The position numbers and the translations under genes were made by a program. A stretch of DNA of 7,474 bases from Mycobacteriaceae bacterium (GTDB lineage Bacteria > Actinomycetota > Actinomycetes > Mycobacteriales > Mycobacteriaceae): NCBI GenBank assembly GCA_013362555.1, contig JABFVX010000048.1, forward strand, positions 1 through 7,474. The letters run 5' to 3'. The notes beneath the pieces were generated by a model, which ran no database searches, was not told where the DNA came from, and was given only the letters and a program-made list of their open reading frames with translations. How positions within the stretch are numbered: the first letter of the stretch is position 1; the number at the start of each line of letters is the position of its first letter. Shown here in pieces: positions 1 to 7,300 of this stretch.

Positions 1-375
1 GACGCGTTCCGGTCCGAGCTCACCGGATCGCACAACCGGTATCTGGCCGCCCGGGTGGCGGGCAGGCTGGTGGGTTACGCCGGGATCGCGCTGCTCGGCA
101 GCGCGTCCGAGCCGGAGGCCGAGATCCACACCATCGGCGTCGATCCGGTGTGCCACCGCCAGGGCGTCGGCGCGCTGTTGTTGTTGGCGCTGCTGGACCT
201 GGCCGGCGAACGTGGCGGCCCGGTTTTCCTCGAGGTGCGCACCGACAACACCCCGGCCATCGCGCTGTACCAGAAGTACGGGTTTCACATCATCGGCTTG
301 CGCAAGCGCTACTACCAGCCGAGCGGCGCCGACGCCTACACGATGCGGCGCCCGGCGATCGGGGGTGCGCGGTGA
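1..375 (+). CDS. rimI: RimI-type ribosomal-protein alanine N-acetyltransferase, 3' part only
   Basis: A GNAT-fold acetyltransferase that transfers acetyl from acetyl-CoA to protein N-termini; the family's classical substrate is ribosomal protein S18. The frame is open from base 1, so the N-terminus lies outside the window. 124 residues are visible against about 150 in typical RimI, so roughly 25-35 are missing. The acetyl-CoA-binding motif A is seen as HRQGVGA (visible residues 52-58). Motif B is [13 protein letters not shown] (83-95), whose Tyr90 sits where GNATs place the general acid. The ending [15 protein letters not shown] is typical of RimI. It is followed at once by tsaD, the usual actinobacterial arrangement (tsaE-tsaB-rimI-tsaD). 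The stop TGA (373-375) lies at the junction of a 17-bp tandem duplication. Family assignment is firm; the substrate is inferred from the family. Confidence 0.93.
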   Translation, partial: DAFRSELTGSHNRYLAARVAGRLVGYAGIALLGSASEPEAEIHTIGVDPVCHRQGVGALLLLALLDLAGERGGPVFLEVRTDNTPAIALYQKYGFHIIGLRKRYYQPSGADAYTMRRPAIGGAR

Positions 376-390
376 TCGGGGGTGCGCGGT
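357..390 (+). repeat. 17-bp perfect tandem duplication across the rimI-tsaD junction
   Basis: The unit GATCGGGGGTGCGCGGT occurs twice head to tail (357-373 and 374-390). Each copy, with the G that follows, makes a GTG: at 372-374 and at 389-391. The first GTG overlaps the rimI stop as GTGA, the common coupled stop/start layout. The second is the tsaD start that is in frame. Because 17 is not a multiple of 3, the duplication changed a 1-4 base overlap into a 13-base gap. The second copy also supplies the G-rich stretch (378-382) six bases before the tsaD start. Confidence 0.9.
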
Positions 391-1420
391 GATCGTCATG
401 GGTATCGAGAGTTCATGTGACGAGACCGGTGTCGGCGTGGTCCGGGTGCACGACGACGGAACGTGCGAGTTGCTGGCCGACGAGGTCGCCTCCAGCGTGG
501 CGGAGCACGCCCGCTTCGGCGGCGTGGTCCCCGAGATCGCGTCGCGTGCGCACCTGGAGGCCATCGTGCCCACCATGCGGCGCGCCCTGGGCGCGGCGGG
601 CATCCGCAAGCCGGACGCGCTCGCGGTCACGATCGGTCCGGGGCTGGCCGGGGCGCTGCTGGTCGGCGTGGCCGCGGCCAAGGCCTACGCCGCGGCCTGG
701 GATGTGCCGTTCCATGCGCTCAACCACCTCGGCGGGCACGTGGCCGTGGACACCCTGGAGCACGGCCCGATGCCGCCGTGCGTGGCGCTGCTGGTCTCCG
801 GCGGGCACACCCACCTCTTGTCGGTCGCCGATTTGGCCGCGCCGATCATCGAGCTGGGCAGCACCGTCGATGACGCCGCGGGCGAGGCGTTCGACAAGGT
901 CGCCCGGCTGCTCGGACTCGGCTACCCCGGCGGTCCGGCGATCGACGAGCTGGCCCGCGGCGGCGACCCGGGCGCCATCGCCTTCCCGCGCGGCATGACT
1001 CGCCCGCAGGATGCCCGCTACGACTTCTCCTTCTCCGGCCTCAAGACCGCGGTAGCCCGCTACGTCGAGGCCAAAGAGCGTGCGGGCGAGCAGCTTCCGA
1101 TAGCCGACATTGCCGCGAGCTTCCAGGAGGCCGTCGCCGACGTGCTGACTCGCAAGGCGGTGCTCGCCGCGCAGGACGCCGGGGTGGACACCCTGGTGCT
1201 CGGCGGCGGCGCGACCGCCAACTCGCGAATCCGCTCCCTCGCCGAGCAACGCTGTGCCGCCGCGGGCATCACCCTCCGCGTTCCCAGGCCCCGCCTCTGC
1301 ACCGACAACGGCGCGATGATCGCCGCCCTCGGCGCCCACGTCATCCCCGCGGGCGTCGCGCCTTCTCCGCTCACCGTCGAAACCGACCCCGGCCTCCCCG
1401 TCTCCGTCAGCCACCTCTAG
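389..1420 (+). CDS. tsaD: tRNA N6-threonylcarbamoyladenosine transferase TsaD (Gcp/YgjD/Kae1 family)
   Basis: TsaD transfers the threonylcarbamoyl group from threonylcarbamoyl-AMP to A37 of tRNAs that read ANN codons, working in the cytoplasm with TsaB and TsaE. The 343 residues match the usual family length. Visible motifs: the N-terminal ASKHA phosphate loop [14 protein letters not shown] (4-17), [11 protein letters not shown], the metal-binding HLGGH with His113 and His117, SGGHTHL (137-143), [21 protein letters not shown] and the C-terminal CTDNGAMIA. The GTG at 389 is chosen because it gives the short N-terminus (V/M)IVMGIESS usual in this family and has a G-rich stretch (378-382) at good spacing; the ATG at 398 is an alternative that leaves only four residues before the phosphate loop. 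Co-directional with rimI, from which it is separated by 13 bases after the tandem duplication. A palindrome 20 bases past the stop probably ends the transcript. Confidence 0.96.
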   Translation: MIVMGIESSCDETGVGVVRVHDDGTCELLADEVASSVAEHARFGGVVPEIASRAHLEAIVPTMRRALGAAGIRKPDALAVTIGPGLAGALLVGVAAAKAYAAAWDVPFHALNHLGGHVAVDTLEHGPMPPCVALLVSGGHTHLLSVADLAAPIIELGSTVDDAAGEAFDKVARLLGLGYPGGPAIDELARGGDPGAIAFPRGMTRPQDARYDFSFSGLKTAVARYVEAKERAGEQLPIADIAASFQEAVADVLTRKAVLAAQDAGVDTLVLGGGATANSRIRSLAEQRCAAAGITLRVPRPRLCTDNGAMIAALGAHVIPAGVAPSPLTVETDPGLPVSVSHL

Positions 1421-1439
1421 AACTCTCGGTTTGCAGACG

Positions 1440-1490
1440 TCCACGATGACCCGCGAAGTGCGTTGGATGCACGTCCTGGGTCATTCTGGA
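1440..1490. repeat. 51-bp palindromic repeat, copy 1 (degenerate); putative tsaD terminator
   Basis: Same length and outline as the two other 51-bp palindromes of the window (2342-2392 and 6519-6569): starts TCCA, has GACCC in the left arm, and ends GGGTCATTCTGGA. Of 25 possible arm pairs around a single central base, I count 18 Watson-Crick pairs, 4 G-T pairs and 3 mismatches, so this is the least perfect copy. It begins 20 bases after the tsaD stop. There is no T-run downstream, so it is not a textbook Rho-independent terminator, although hairpins without a T-run are often proposed as terminators in actinobacteria. The terminator role is inferred. Confidence 0.75.
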
Positions 1491-1506
1491 GTTTCCAGTT
1501 GCGCAA

Positions 1507-1535
1507 TTCACTCTCGGTGCGCTGTGCACTAGCGT
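1507..1535 (+). promoter_or_regulatory. Possible promoter of the cyclophilin lipoprotein gene
   Basis: TTCACT (1507-1512) and TAGCGT (1530-1535, fitting TANNNT) are 17 bp apart. Transcription would start near 1542-1543, at or next to the GTG at 1543, which would give a leaderless message. No clear Shine-Dalgarno sequence precedes either GTG (1534 or 1543), which fits this reading. Weak match to consensus. Confidence 0.3.
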
Positions 1536-2325
1536 GGCCGGGGTGAAGATCACCAGACGTTCCGCATCGCGCGGTGCGGTGTTGCGCAAGTCGCCCCGGG
1601 TCGCCGTCTCGCGGCGGTGTACCGCCGCGGCGGCTGCGCTCGCCGCTGTGTTCGCCATGACCGCCTGCAACTCCACCGACTCGGCGGCCGCCTCGCCGAG
1701 CGATCGGAAGGCCGACAGCGCCCCCACCGCGCAGCTGGGCGAACTGCCTTCGCATGACCTGCCGCCTGCGGGCGGCTGCGGGTACACGGCTGCCGCTCCC
1801 GCGGTGAAGAACGTGGGCACCCCGTCGTTCAACCCGGCCGCCGCGGCCAAGCCGTTCACTGCTTCGCTGCACACCAACACCGGTGTGGTGACCTTCAACG
1901 CGTTCGCAGACAAGGCCCCGTGCACCACCAATTCGCTGCACTATTTGGCCGAGCACAAATACTTCGACGGCACCCGCTGCCACCGGCTCACCACCAAGGG
2001 CATCTACGTTCTCCAGTGCGGTGACCCCACCGGCACCGGCACCGGCGGTCCCGGCTACTCGTTCCCGGACGAGAACCTCGCCGGCGCAACGTATCCCGCG
2101 GGCACCGTCGCCATGGCCAACGCCGGCCCGAACACCAACGGCAGCCAGTTCTTCCTCGTCTACCGCGACACTCAGCTGCCGCCGAACTACACCCCCTTCG
2201 GCCGCATCACCGGCGGCTTGGACGTCCTCAACCGCATTGCCGCCGAAGGCAACGACGAAGCCAACGGCCCCGGCGACGGCCACCCCCGAAAGCCCGTCGT
2301 CATCAATAACGTCTCCCTCGGCTGA
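1534..2325 (+). CDS. Cyclophilin-type peptidyl-prolyl cis-trans isomerase, predicted lipoprotein
   Basis: Catalyses cis-trans isomerisation of prolyl bonds, here probably on the outer face of the cytoplasmic membrane. The first 45 residues are a basic n-region, a hydrophobic stretch (about 31-41) and the lipobox-like AMTAC with lipidation Cys45. A low-complexity linker follows (46-105), then a cyclophilin domain (about 109-262) with CHR containing the catalytic Arg151, QCGDPTGTGTGGPGY (161-175) and MANAGPNTNGSQFFL (194-208), the hallmark of bacterial cyclophilins. Four cysteines lie beyond the lipobox (82, 130, 149, 162), which may form disulfides outside the cell. The start is uncertain: GTG 1534 is the longest choice, GTG 1543 would suit a leaderless message and GTG 1579 a shorter signal peptide. 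It stands alone between two palindromes and converges on the Hsp70-like gene. M. tuberculosis has no gene at this place. Confidence 0.9.
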   Translation: MAGVKITRRSASRGAVLRKSPRVAVSRRCTAAAAALAAVFAMTACNSTDSAAASPSDRKADSAPTAQLGELPSHDLPPAGGCGYTAAAPAVKNVGTPSFNPAAAAKPFTASLHTNTGVVTFNAFADKAPCTTNSLHYLAEHKYFDGTRCHRLTTKGIYVLQCGDPTGTGTGGPGYSFPDENLAGATYPAGTVAMANAGPNTNGSQFFLVYRDTQLPPNYTPFGRITGGLDVLNRIAAEGNDEANGPGDGHPRKPVVINNVSLG

Positions 2326-2341
2326 CGCCGGCTTTCATACC

Positions 2342-2392
2342 TCCAGAATGACCCGTGACGTGCGCTCAGCGCACGCCACGGGTCATTCTGGA
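2342..2392. repeat. 51-bp palindromic repeat, copy 2; putative bidirectional terminator
   Basis: An inverted repeat with 24 of 25 arm positions paired (one A-C mismatch, bases 2358 and 2376) around one central base (2367). It lies between two convergent genes: 16 bases after the isomerase stop and 14 bases before the stop of the Hsp70-like gene on the other strand. Outer arms read TCCAGAATGACCC and GGGTCATTCTGGA. It differs from copy 3 at five base pairs, always with both partners changed. Placement suggests a shared terminator; a T-run is lacking on both sides. Confidence 0.85.
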
Positions 2393-2406
2393 CATCTCTC
2401 TCTGGG

Positions 2407-3807
2407 TTACTGCAGGGGTGCGGCGAACGGGTCGACGAGAGCGCCGTTGGGGAGGACGCGGATGTTCTCCGGCGAGCTCCGCGCCGGCTCCGGCTCCGGT
2501 GCGCCTTGGCTGGGAGCGGGATCCAGGCTTCCGGTCGGGTTGGCGTCCGAGGTGTCGTTGGCGGCCCGGGTGGGCGTCGTCGCGGCAGTCGTCGGGATCG
2601 GCGCGGTGGTCCGCGGCAGGGTGGTGCGGGGCGCTGTCGTCGGGGCCACGGTGCGTTCGGCAGGCAGGCTCGCGCGAGGCCGCGTGTCAGGGGCTCCGAT
2701 GGCGGGCAGCGGCAGCGGCGAGGGCGCGGTGGTGATCGGCAGGACCGGCGACGTGAGGGGCGGCGGGGCGACGGTCGTACCCGCGGGAGAGACGCCCTCC
2801 TGGCTGCCGGAGGTCAGCGCCTGGACGCCGTAGGCGACGATGAGGCCGACGACGACGGCCACGCCGACCAGCGTTCCGGCCACCTTGGTGAACGTGCCCA
2901 CCGGGGCGTCCGCGGCCAGGCTCACCACGGGGTAGCTCAGCGGCTGGCTCGAATCGGCAAGCAGCGCGGCGCCTTTGGCAATGGCCGCTTCGGGCTCGTC
3001 CACCGCCAGCACCGAGATGCCGAGTTGGTGCGCCAGCACCGACGACACCGCGGGGATGTTGGCGCTGCCGCCGATCACCGCGAGCAGCTCCGGCTTGCAT
3101 CGCGCGTTCGCGATGACCTTCCCCACGAAATCCGCTGCCTCGTAGAGAAGTCCGGAGATCAGGTGCTCGAGGTCGTCCCGGGTCAGCTCGACCGGGCGGC
3201 CCGCGACGTGGTCGATGGTCACGACCGGGCTCGTCGACAGGTGCTCTTTGGCGGCGCGGCCGCGCACCAGCAGCATGCCCCGGTTCGGCCGCCGCCCGCG
3301 CTCGCCGATGTTGTGCCTGCGCGCCAGCAGGTGGTAGACGAGCTCGTCTATCGCGTTGCCGCTGATCGCCTCGGTGCGTTGGGATTCCAGCACCTCGCCG
3401 TCCTCCGCGTCGAGGACCGTCACGGTGAGGCCGGTGGCGCCGAAGTCGCAGATGCCGACCGTCTCGACATGGCTGATGTCGCCGGTGTGTTGCAGATACC
3501 GCAGCGCCGCAGCGGATTCCGGCACCAGGCGCAGATCGCGCCGCTGGGTGCCGACCGCGGACCGGATGGAGTGCGTCTGGTCCCGGTCGCGGTAGCCGAC
3601 GGCGATCCCGCTGAGCTGCAACGTCTCTCGCGGAACCTGGGTGGTCATCAGATCGATCGCGGAAGCGATGAGCTCGCCGAGATCGGCATTGGCCTCGTCG
3701 GCCGAGATGACGCGGTAGTCGAACCGCTGGTCGCCGTCCGCGGTGCTGACCATGAGTGTGGAGCAGACGATCTCGCTGCCCGCCGACACGCCTAATGACG
3801 CCCTCAT
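2407..3807 (-). CDS. Membrane-anchored Hsp70/actin-like protein with Pro/Thr-rich C-terminal tail
   Basis: 466 residues. Residues 1 to about 300 resemble an Hsp70/actin-like (ASKHA) nucleotide-binding domain: the phosphate-2 motif GICDFGATGL (118-127), the adenosine-type motif VIGGSANIPAV (244-254), and EPEAAIAKGAAL (271-282), matching the 'PxEAVAxGAA' stretch of Hsp70s. The phosphate-1 loop is altered: LGVSAGS (5-11) where Hsp70s have GIDLGTT, so the conserved Asp is absent. No Hsp70 substrate-binding domain follows; instead there is a membrane segment (about 311-331, rich in V, G, A) and a disordered, Pro/Thr/Ala-rich tail (332-466), probably extracytoplasmic. ATG 3807 is chosen because AGGAGG-like GGGAGGT lies just upstream; an ATG 11 codons earlier (3840) lacks this. 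It is divergent from groES across the CIRCE region and convergent with the isomerase. Function unknown; a chaperone, cell-envelope scaffold or sensor are all open. Confidence 0.85.
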   Translation of the reverse strand: MRASLGVSAGSEIVCSTLMVSTADGDQRFDYRVISADEANADLGELIASAIDLMTTQVPRETLQLSGIAVGYRDRDQTHSIRSAVGTQRRDLRLVPESAAALRYLQHTGDISHVETVGICDFGATGLTVTVLDAEDGEVLESQRTEAISGNAIDELVYHLLARRHNIGERGRRPNRGMLLVRGRAAKEHLSTSPVVTIDHVAGRPVELTRDDLEHLISGLLYEAADFVGKVIANARCKPELLAVIGGSANIPAVSSVLAHQLGISVLAVDEPEAAIAKGAALLADSSQPLSYPVVSLAADAPVGTFTKVAGTLVGVAVVVGLIVAYGVQALTSGSQEGVSPAGTTVAPPPLTSPVLPITTAPSPLPLPAIGAPDTRPRASLPAERTVAPTTAPRTTLPRTTAPIPTTAATTPTRAANDTSDANPTGSLDPAPSQGAPEPEPARSSPENIRVLPNGALVDPFAAPLQ

Positions 3808-3810
3808 GTC

Positions 3811-3817
3811 ACCTCCC
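3811..3817 (-). promoter_or_regulatory. Shine-Dalgarno sequence fixing the start of the Hsp70-like gene
   Basis: On the minus strand GGGAGGT (3817 to 3811) precedes the ATG at 3807 with three to five bases between. This is the strongest ribosome-binding site near the gene's 5' end and argues for 466 rather than 477 residues. Confidence 0.75.
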
Positions 3818-4126
3818 ACCTGCTCGCTACGGCGCCTCATGGTGGCCGGGGTCCGCCGTAGCTCGTTATGGGAACGTTACGTCAGGCCCCGCGCGCAATG
3901 GAAGGGGTTTCCGGTCTGTTTGTCGGAAATCTTCGGGCAGAGCCGCAACGCTCCAGAAAATCCGACATGTCTCTGCCGATCAGCGGGTGCCGATCGCGTG
4001 GTGGCCGACCTCCCAGGCCATTGCCGTTTCGGGCACTGCCATGGTAAGGCCAAACCGGCGAGCGGGGGAGGGGTATGGATATTCTTCGCGCGGGACCGAA
4101 TCGTCCCGACAACACCGCCCCCAGCC
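3818..4126. other. Non-coding divergent spacer between the Hsp70-like gene and the groES promoter
   Basis: No credible gene here. Small structures seen: the direct repeat CGTTA at 11-bp spacing (in CGTTATGGGAACGTTACG, about 3864-3881), placed where a regulator of the Hsp70-like gene could bind; an inverted pair TTTCCG (3908-3913) and CGGAAA (3924-3929); and an inverted pair CGGGAC (4091-4096) and GTCCCG (4103-4108) about 20 bp upstream of the groES -35 box. I could not find a convincing promoter for the Hsp70-like gene on the minus strand. None of these sites can be assigned to a named regulator. Confidence 0.5.
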
Positions 4127-4155
4127 TTGAGCGCTGGCACTCTCGCGTATAGAGT
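4127..4155 (+). promoter_or_regulatory. groES-groEL1 promoter overlapping CIRCE
   Basis: TTGAGC (4127-4132) is a good -35 box. TAGAGT (4150-4155, TANNNT) lies 17 bp downstream; the overlapping TATAGA (4148-4153) is an alternative -10 at 15-bp spacing. The -10 region is inside the CIRCE palindrome, so HrcA bound there would block RNA polymerase. This would leave a leader of roughly 120 nt before groES. A second, weaker pair (CTGAGC 4200-4205 and TGTAAT 4223-4228, 17 bp apart) could be a downstream promoter but is not firm. Confidence 0.65.
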
Positions 4156-4160
4156 GCTAG
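4134..4160. promoter_or_regulatory. CIRCE operator (HrcA binding site)
   Basis: Arms CTGGCACTC (4134-4142) and GAGTGCTAG (4152-4160) with exactly nine bases between. The known consensus is TTAGCACTC-N9-GAGTGCTAA. The right arm differs from consensus only at its last base and the left arm at two bases. HrcA, itself folded by GroEL, represses chaperonin genes through this site and releases it on heat shock; that loop is established for the family and inferred here. Confidence 0.95.
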
Positions 4161-4233
4161 CTGACGCCGAGCAGGTCCCGGCACCCGCGACGACGGGAGC
4201 TGAGCGGAGTTGTCATACAGACTGTAATCCGAT

Positions 4234-4254
4234 GGCCGGGGACGAGCCCCGGCC
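4234..4254 (+). promoter_or_regulatory. GC-rich stem-loop in the groES leader
   Basis: GGCCGGGG (4234-4241) and CCCCGGCC (4247-4254) form a perfect 8-bp stem over a five-base loop ACGAG, ending 17 bases before the groES ribosome-binding site (GGAGG, 4272-4276). It does not cover that site, so transcript stability or ribosome spacing are likelier roles than an RNA thermometer. Role inferred. Confidence 0.5.
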
Positions 4255-4283
4255 GGCGAACCTGTGAAAGTGGAGGACCCAAC

Positions 4284-4583
4284 GTGGCGAGCGTGAACAT
4301 CAAGCCGCTCGAGGACAAGATCCTCGTCCAGGCCAACGAGGCCGAGACGACGACCGCCTCCGGCCTGGTCATCCCCGACACGGCGAAGGAGAAGCCGCAG
4401 GAGGGCACCGTCATCGCCGTCGGCGAGGGCCGGGTCACCGAGAAGGGCGACCGCATCCCGGTCGACGTCAAGGAGGGCGACACCGTCATCTACAGCAAGT
4501 ACGGCGGCACCGAGATCAAGTACAACGGTCAGGAGTACCTGATCCTGTCGGCGCGCGACGTGCTCGCTGTCGTCACCAAGTGA
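4284..4583 (+). CDS. groES: Co-chaperonin GroES (Cpn10)
   Basis: The heptameric lid that closes the GroEL cavity in the cytoplasm. At 99 residues it has the normal actinobacterial length. It begins [16 protein letters not shown], contains the mobile loop that contacts GroEL (about 21-37, around [15 protein letters not shown]), then [11 protein letters not shown] and the ending [14 protein letters not shown], all typical of the family. The GTG start at 4284 follows GGAGG (4272-4276) by seven bases. Transcribed from the CIRCE-overlapped promoter, hence probably HrcA-repressed and heat-inducible, and followed in the same direction by groEL1. Unusually, a MITE-like element begins only seven bases after its stop and widens the gap to groEL1 to 311 bases. 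Confidence 0.98.
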   Translation: MASVNIKPLEDKILVQANEAETTTASGLVIPDTAKEKPQEGTVIAVGEGRVTEKGDRIPVDVKEGDTVIYSKYGGTEIKYNGQEYLILSARDVLAVVTK

Positions 4584-4589
4584 CAGTGC

Positions 4590-4755
4590 TAGGCCGTGTT
4601 TCATAAGTCCGGACGGATGGCACCGTGGATCGGATCGTCGCCTCGCAAGGCGGAGGACGAGTCGGCTGCCAGTGTTGTAACCGCGAGTCCGACAACGCAG
4701 CGAGGCGGCGATCCGGCCGCGATGCCACCGGATAGGACTTATGAAACACGGCCTA
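4590..4755. mobile_element. MITE-like element with perfect terminal inverted repeats, between groES and groEL1
   Basis: The ends are perfect inverted repeats of GGCCGTGTTTCATAAGTCC (4592-4610, complement at 4735-4753), giving a 162-bp element bounded by TA on both sides (4590-4591, 4754-4755). With flanking bases the match extends to 23 bp and the target reads CTAG on both sides, fitting the YTAR/TA targets of IS5-family elements. Further inside, 4611-4646 pairs imperfectly with 4700-4734, so arms of about 59 bases enclose a loop of about 53 bases (4647-4699). There is no transposase gene, so it is non-autonomous and would need an IS elsewhere. Family assignment is inferred from end sequence and target. 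In the operon transcript it would form one long hairpin. Confidence 0.85.
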
Positions 4756-4756
4756 G

Positions 4757-6508
<1,752 letters not shown>

Positions 6509-6518
6509 GCTCCCAACC

Positions 6519-6569
6519 TCCAGAACGACCCATGAGTTGCGTTCAACGCAACTCATGGGTCGTTCTGGA
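6519..6569. repeat. 51-bp palindromic repeat, copy 3 (perfect); putative bidirectional terminator
   Basis: A perfect inverted repeat: 25 of 25 positions paired around a single central C (6544). It is centred between two convergent genes, 10 bases after the groEL1 stop and 10 bases before the whiB3 stop on the opposite strand. Outer arms read TCCAGAACGACCC and GGGTCGTTCTGGA. Its arms pair fully on either strand, suiting a two-way terminator, but no T-run follows on either side. Confidence 0.92.
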
Positions 6570-6579
6570 TAGGTTCGAG

Positions 6580-6873
6580 TTATCCCGCGAGCCGACGCCG
6601 CGAGCGGCGGGCGTAGAGCTCGCGTTCGGTTTCGGACATGCCGCCCCAGATTCCGTAGGGCTCGGACACCGAGAGCGCGTGTTGGCGGCACTGTGCCAGC
6701 ACCGGGCACTGCCTGCAGATCTCCTTGGCGCGCATCTCGCGCTGAGTCCGAGCGCGTCCGCGTTCCCCGTCCGGGTGAAAGAAGACCGAAGAGTCCGCAC
6801 CGCGGCACAGACCTCTCATCTGCCAGTCCCACACGTCGGCGTTCGGGCCAGGGAGTCGGATCGGCTGCGGCAT
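6580..6873 (-). CDS. whiB3: WhiB3-type iron-sulfur redox regulator
   Basis: A 97-residue WhiB-family protein that binds a 4Fe-4S cluster, senses oxygen, NO and redox state, and works with the primary sigma factor at promoters. The four cluster cysteines are Cys23, Cys53, Cys56 and Cys62 (CxxC plus flanking C). The beta-turn motif GIWGG (74-78) and a basic C-terminus RRSRRRLAG complete the family plan. The N-terminal LPGPNADVWDWQ and the stretch FFHPDGERGRARTQRE (31-46) match WhiB3 (M. tuberculosis Rv3416) by recall. Position supports this: Rv3416 also faces groEL1 tail to tail. ATG 6873 follows AGGAG (6883-6879) by five bases. A -35/-10 pair lies about 75-100 bp upstream. In M. tuberculosis WhiB3 controls lipid synthesis and redox balance; the same role here is inferred. 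Confidence 0.94.
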   Translation of the reverse strand: MPQPIRLPGPNADVWDWQMRGLCRGADSSVFFHPDGERGRARTQREMRAKEICRQCPVLAQCRQHALSVSEPYGIWGGMSETERELYARRSRRRLAG

Positions 6874-6883
6874 GTGAACTCCT

Positions 6884-7300
6884 AAGGACGGCGGGCGGAA
6901 GGCATTCGGCTATGAATTTCGCAGTGGTACGGGGTGTGCAATGAGTCACGTTAGGGCTGGTGGCGAAACGGAGTCAACAGTTTTTTCGTGTGGCGCTTTG
7001 CATTGTAAGTTTCACAAATGTTTACCTTGCGATGGGGCTTGTTTACATACAGTTGCGATACTGGACTGATACCGCTTTGACCAGCATGTATAGCACATAC
7101 CGAACCTTTACCGAACTGCCGATGGCGGGCATGTGAACATCGGAATGCTCAGTTTGTAGCCCGCTTTGGGGCGAATTGTCGCGCATGTATCGCAATTTTC
7201 CGAACCCTTTGCTTAATCATATGGAAACAATTCTTACCGATCGGAAATCTGGACAAAATACGCGCGGCATGCGGCGGCCGCCGAGCGGCGCTGAGGCAGG
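6884..7300. other. Long AT-rich regulatory spacer between whiB3 and the divergent downstream gene
   Basis: No supported gene in either direction. By hand count 6961-7260 is about 46% G+C, far below the surrounding genes. It holds the whiB3 promoter near its left end. It also holds CCGAAC three times (7100-7105, 7111-7116, 7200-7205), the first two 11 bp apart, and TTTAC three times (7021-7025, 7042-7046, 7107-7111). TTCTTA (7231-7236) and CAAAAT (7254-7259), 17 bp apart, are a weak promoter candidate for the gene at 7301. Such AT-rich upstream regions are typical binding grounds of Lsr2 in this order; that is inference. Confidence 0.6.
6948..6977 (-). promoter_or_regulatory. Predicted whiB3 promoter
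   Basis: On the minus strand TTGACT (6977-6972) is a near-consensus -35 box and TAACGT (6953-6948, TANNNT) a -10 box, 18 bp apart. Transcription would begin near 6940, leaving a leader of about 65 nt before the ATG at 6873. Confidence 0.6.

Noticed and set aside
413..1444. A 343-codon open frame antisense to tsaD
   Set aside because: Same high-GC shadow effect; tsaD on the plus strand carries all family motifs, while the antisense product has none.
2506..3795. A 429-codon plus-strand open frame opposite the Hsp70-like gene
   Set aside because: Arg/Gly/His-rich composition typical of a shadow frame. The minus strand has the motifs, the membrane segment and the ribosome-binding site.
3908..3929. 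Inverted pair TTTCCG / CGGAAA as a possible operator
   Set aside because: Six-base arms with a 10-base spacer are expected by chance at this scale, and no known regulator site is matched.
3743..4267. Open frames in the divergent region upstream of groES
   Set aside because: They run through the CIRCE operator and promoter and overlap the Hsp70-like start, with poor codon pattern; regulatory DNA is the better reading.
6532..6944. Plus-strand open frames opposite whiB3
   Set aside because: They start inside the palindrome or within whiB3 antisense, and whiB3 on the minus strand has all four cluster cysteines and a proper ribosome-binding site.
7009..7020. TGTAA..TCACA as a possible CRP site upstream of whiB3 (around 7003-7017)
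   Set aside because: The half-sites do not keep the six-base spacing of the TGTGA-N6-TCACA consensus and the symmetry is broken.
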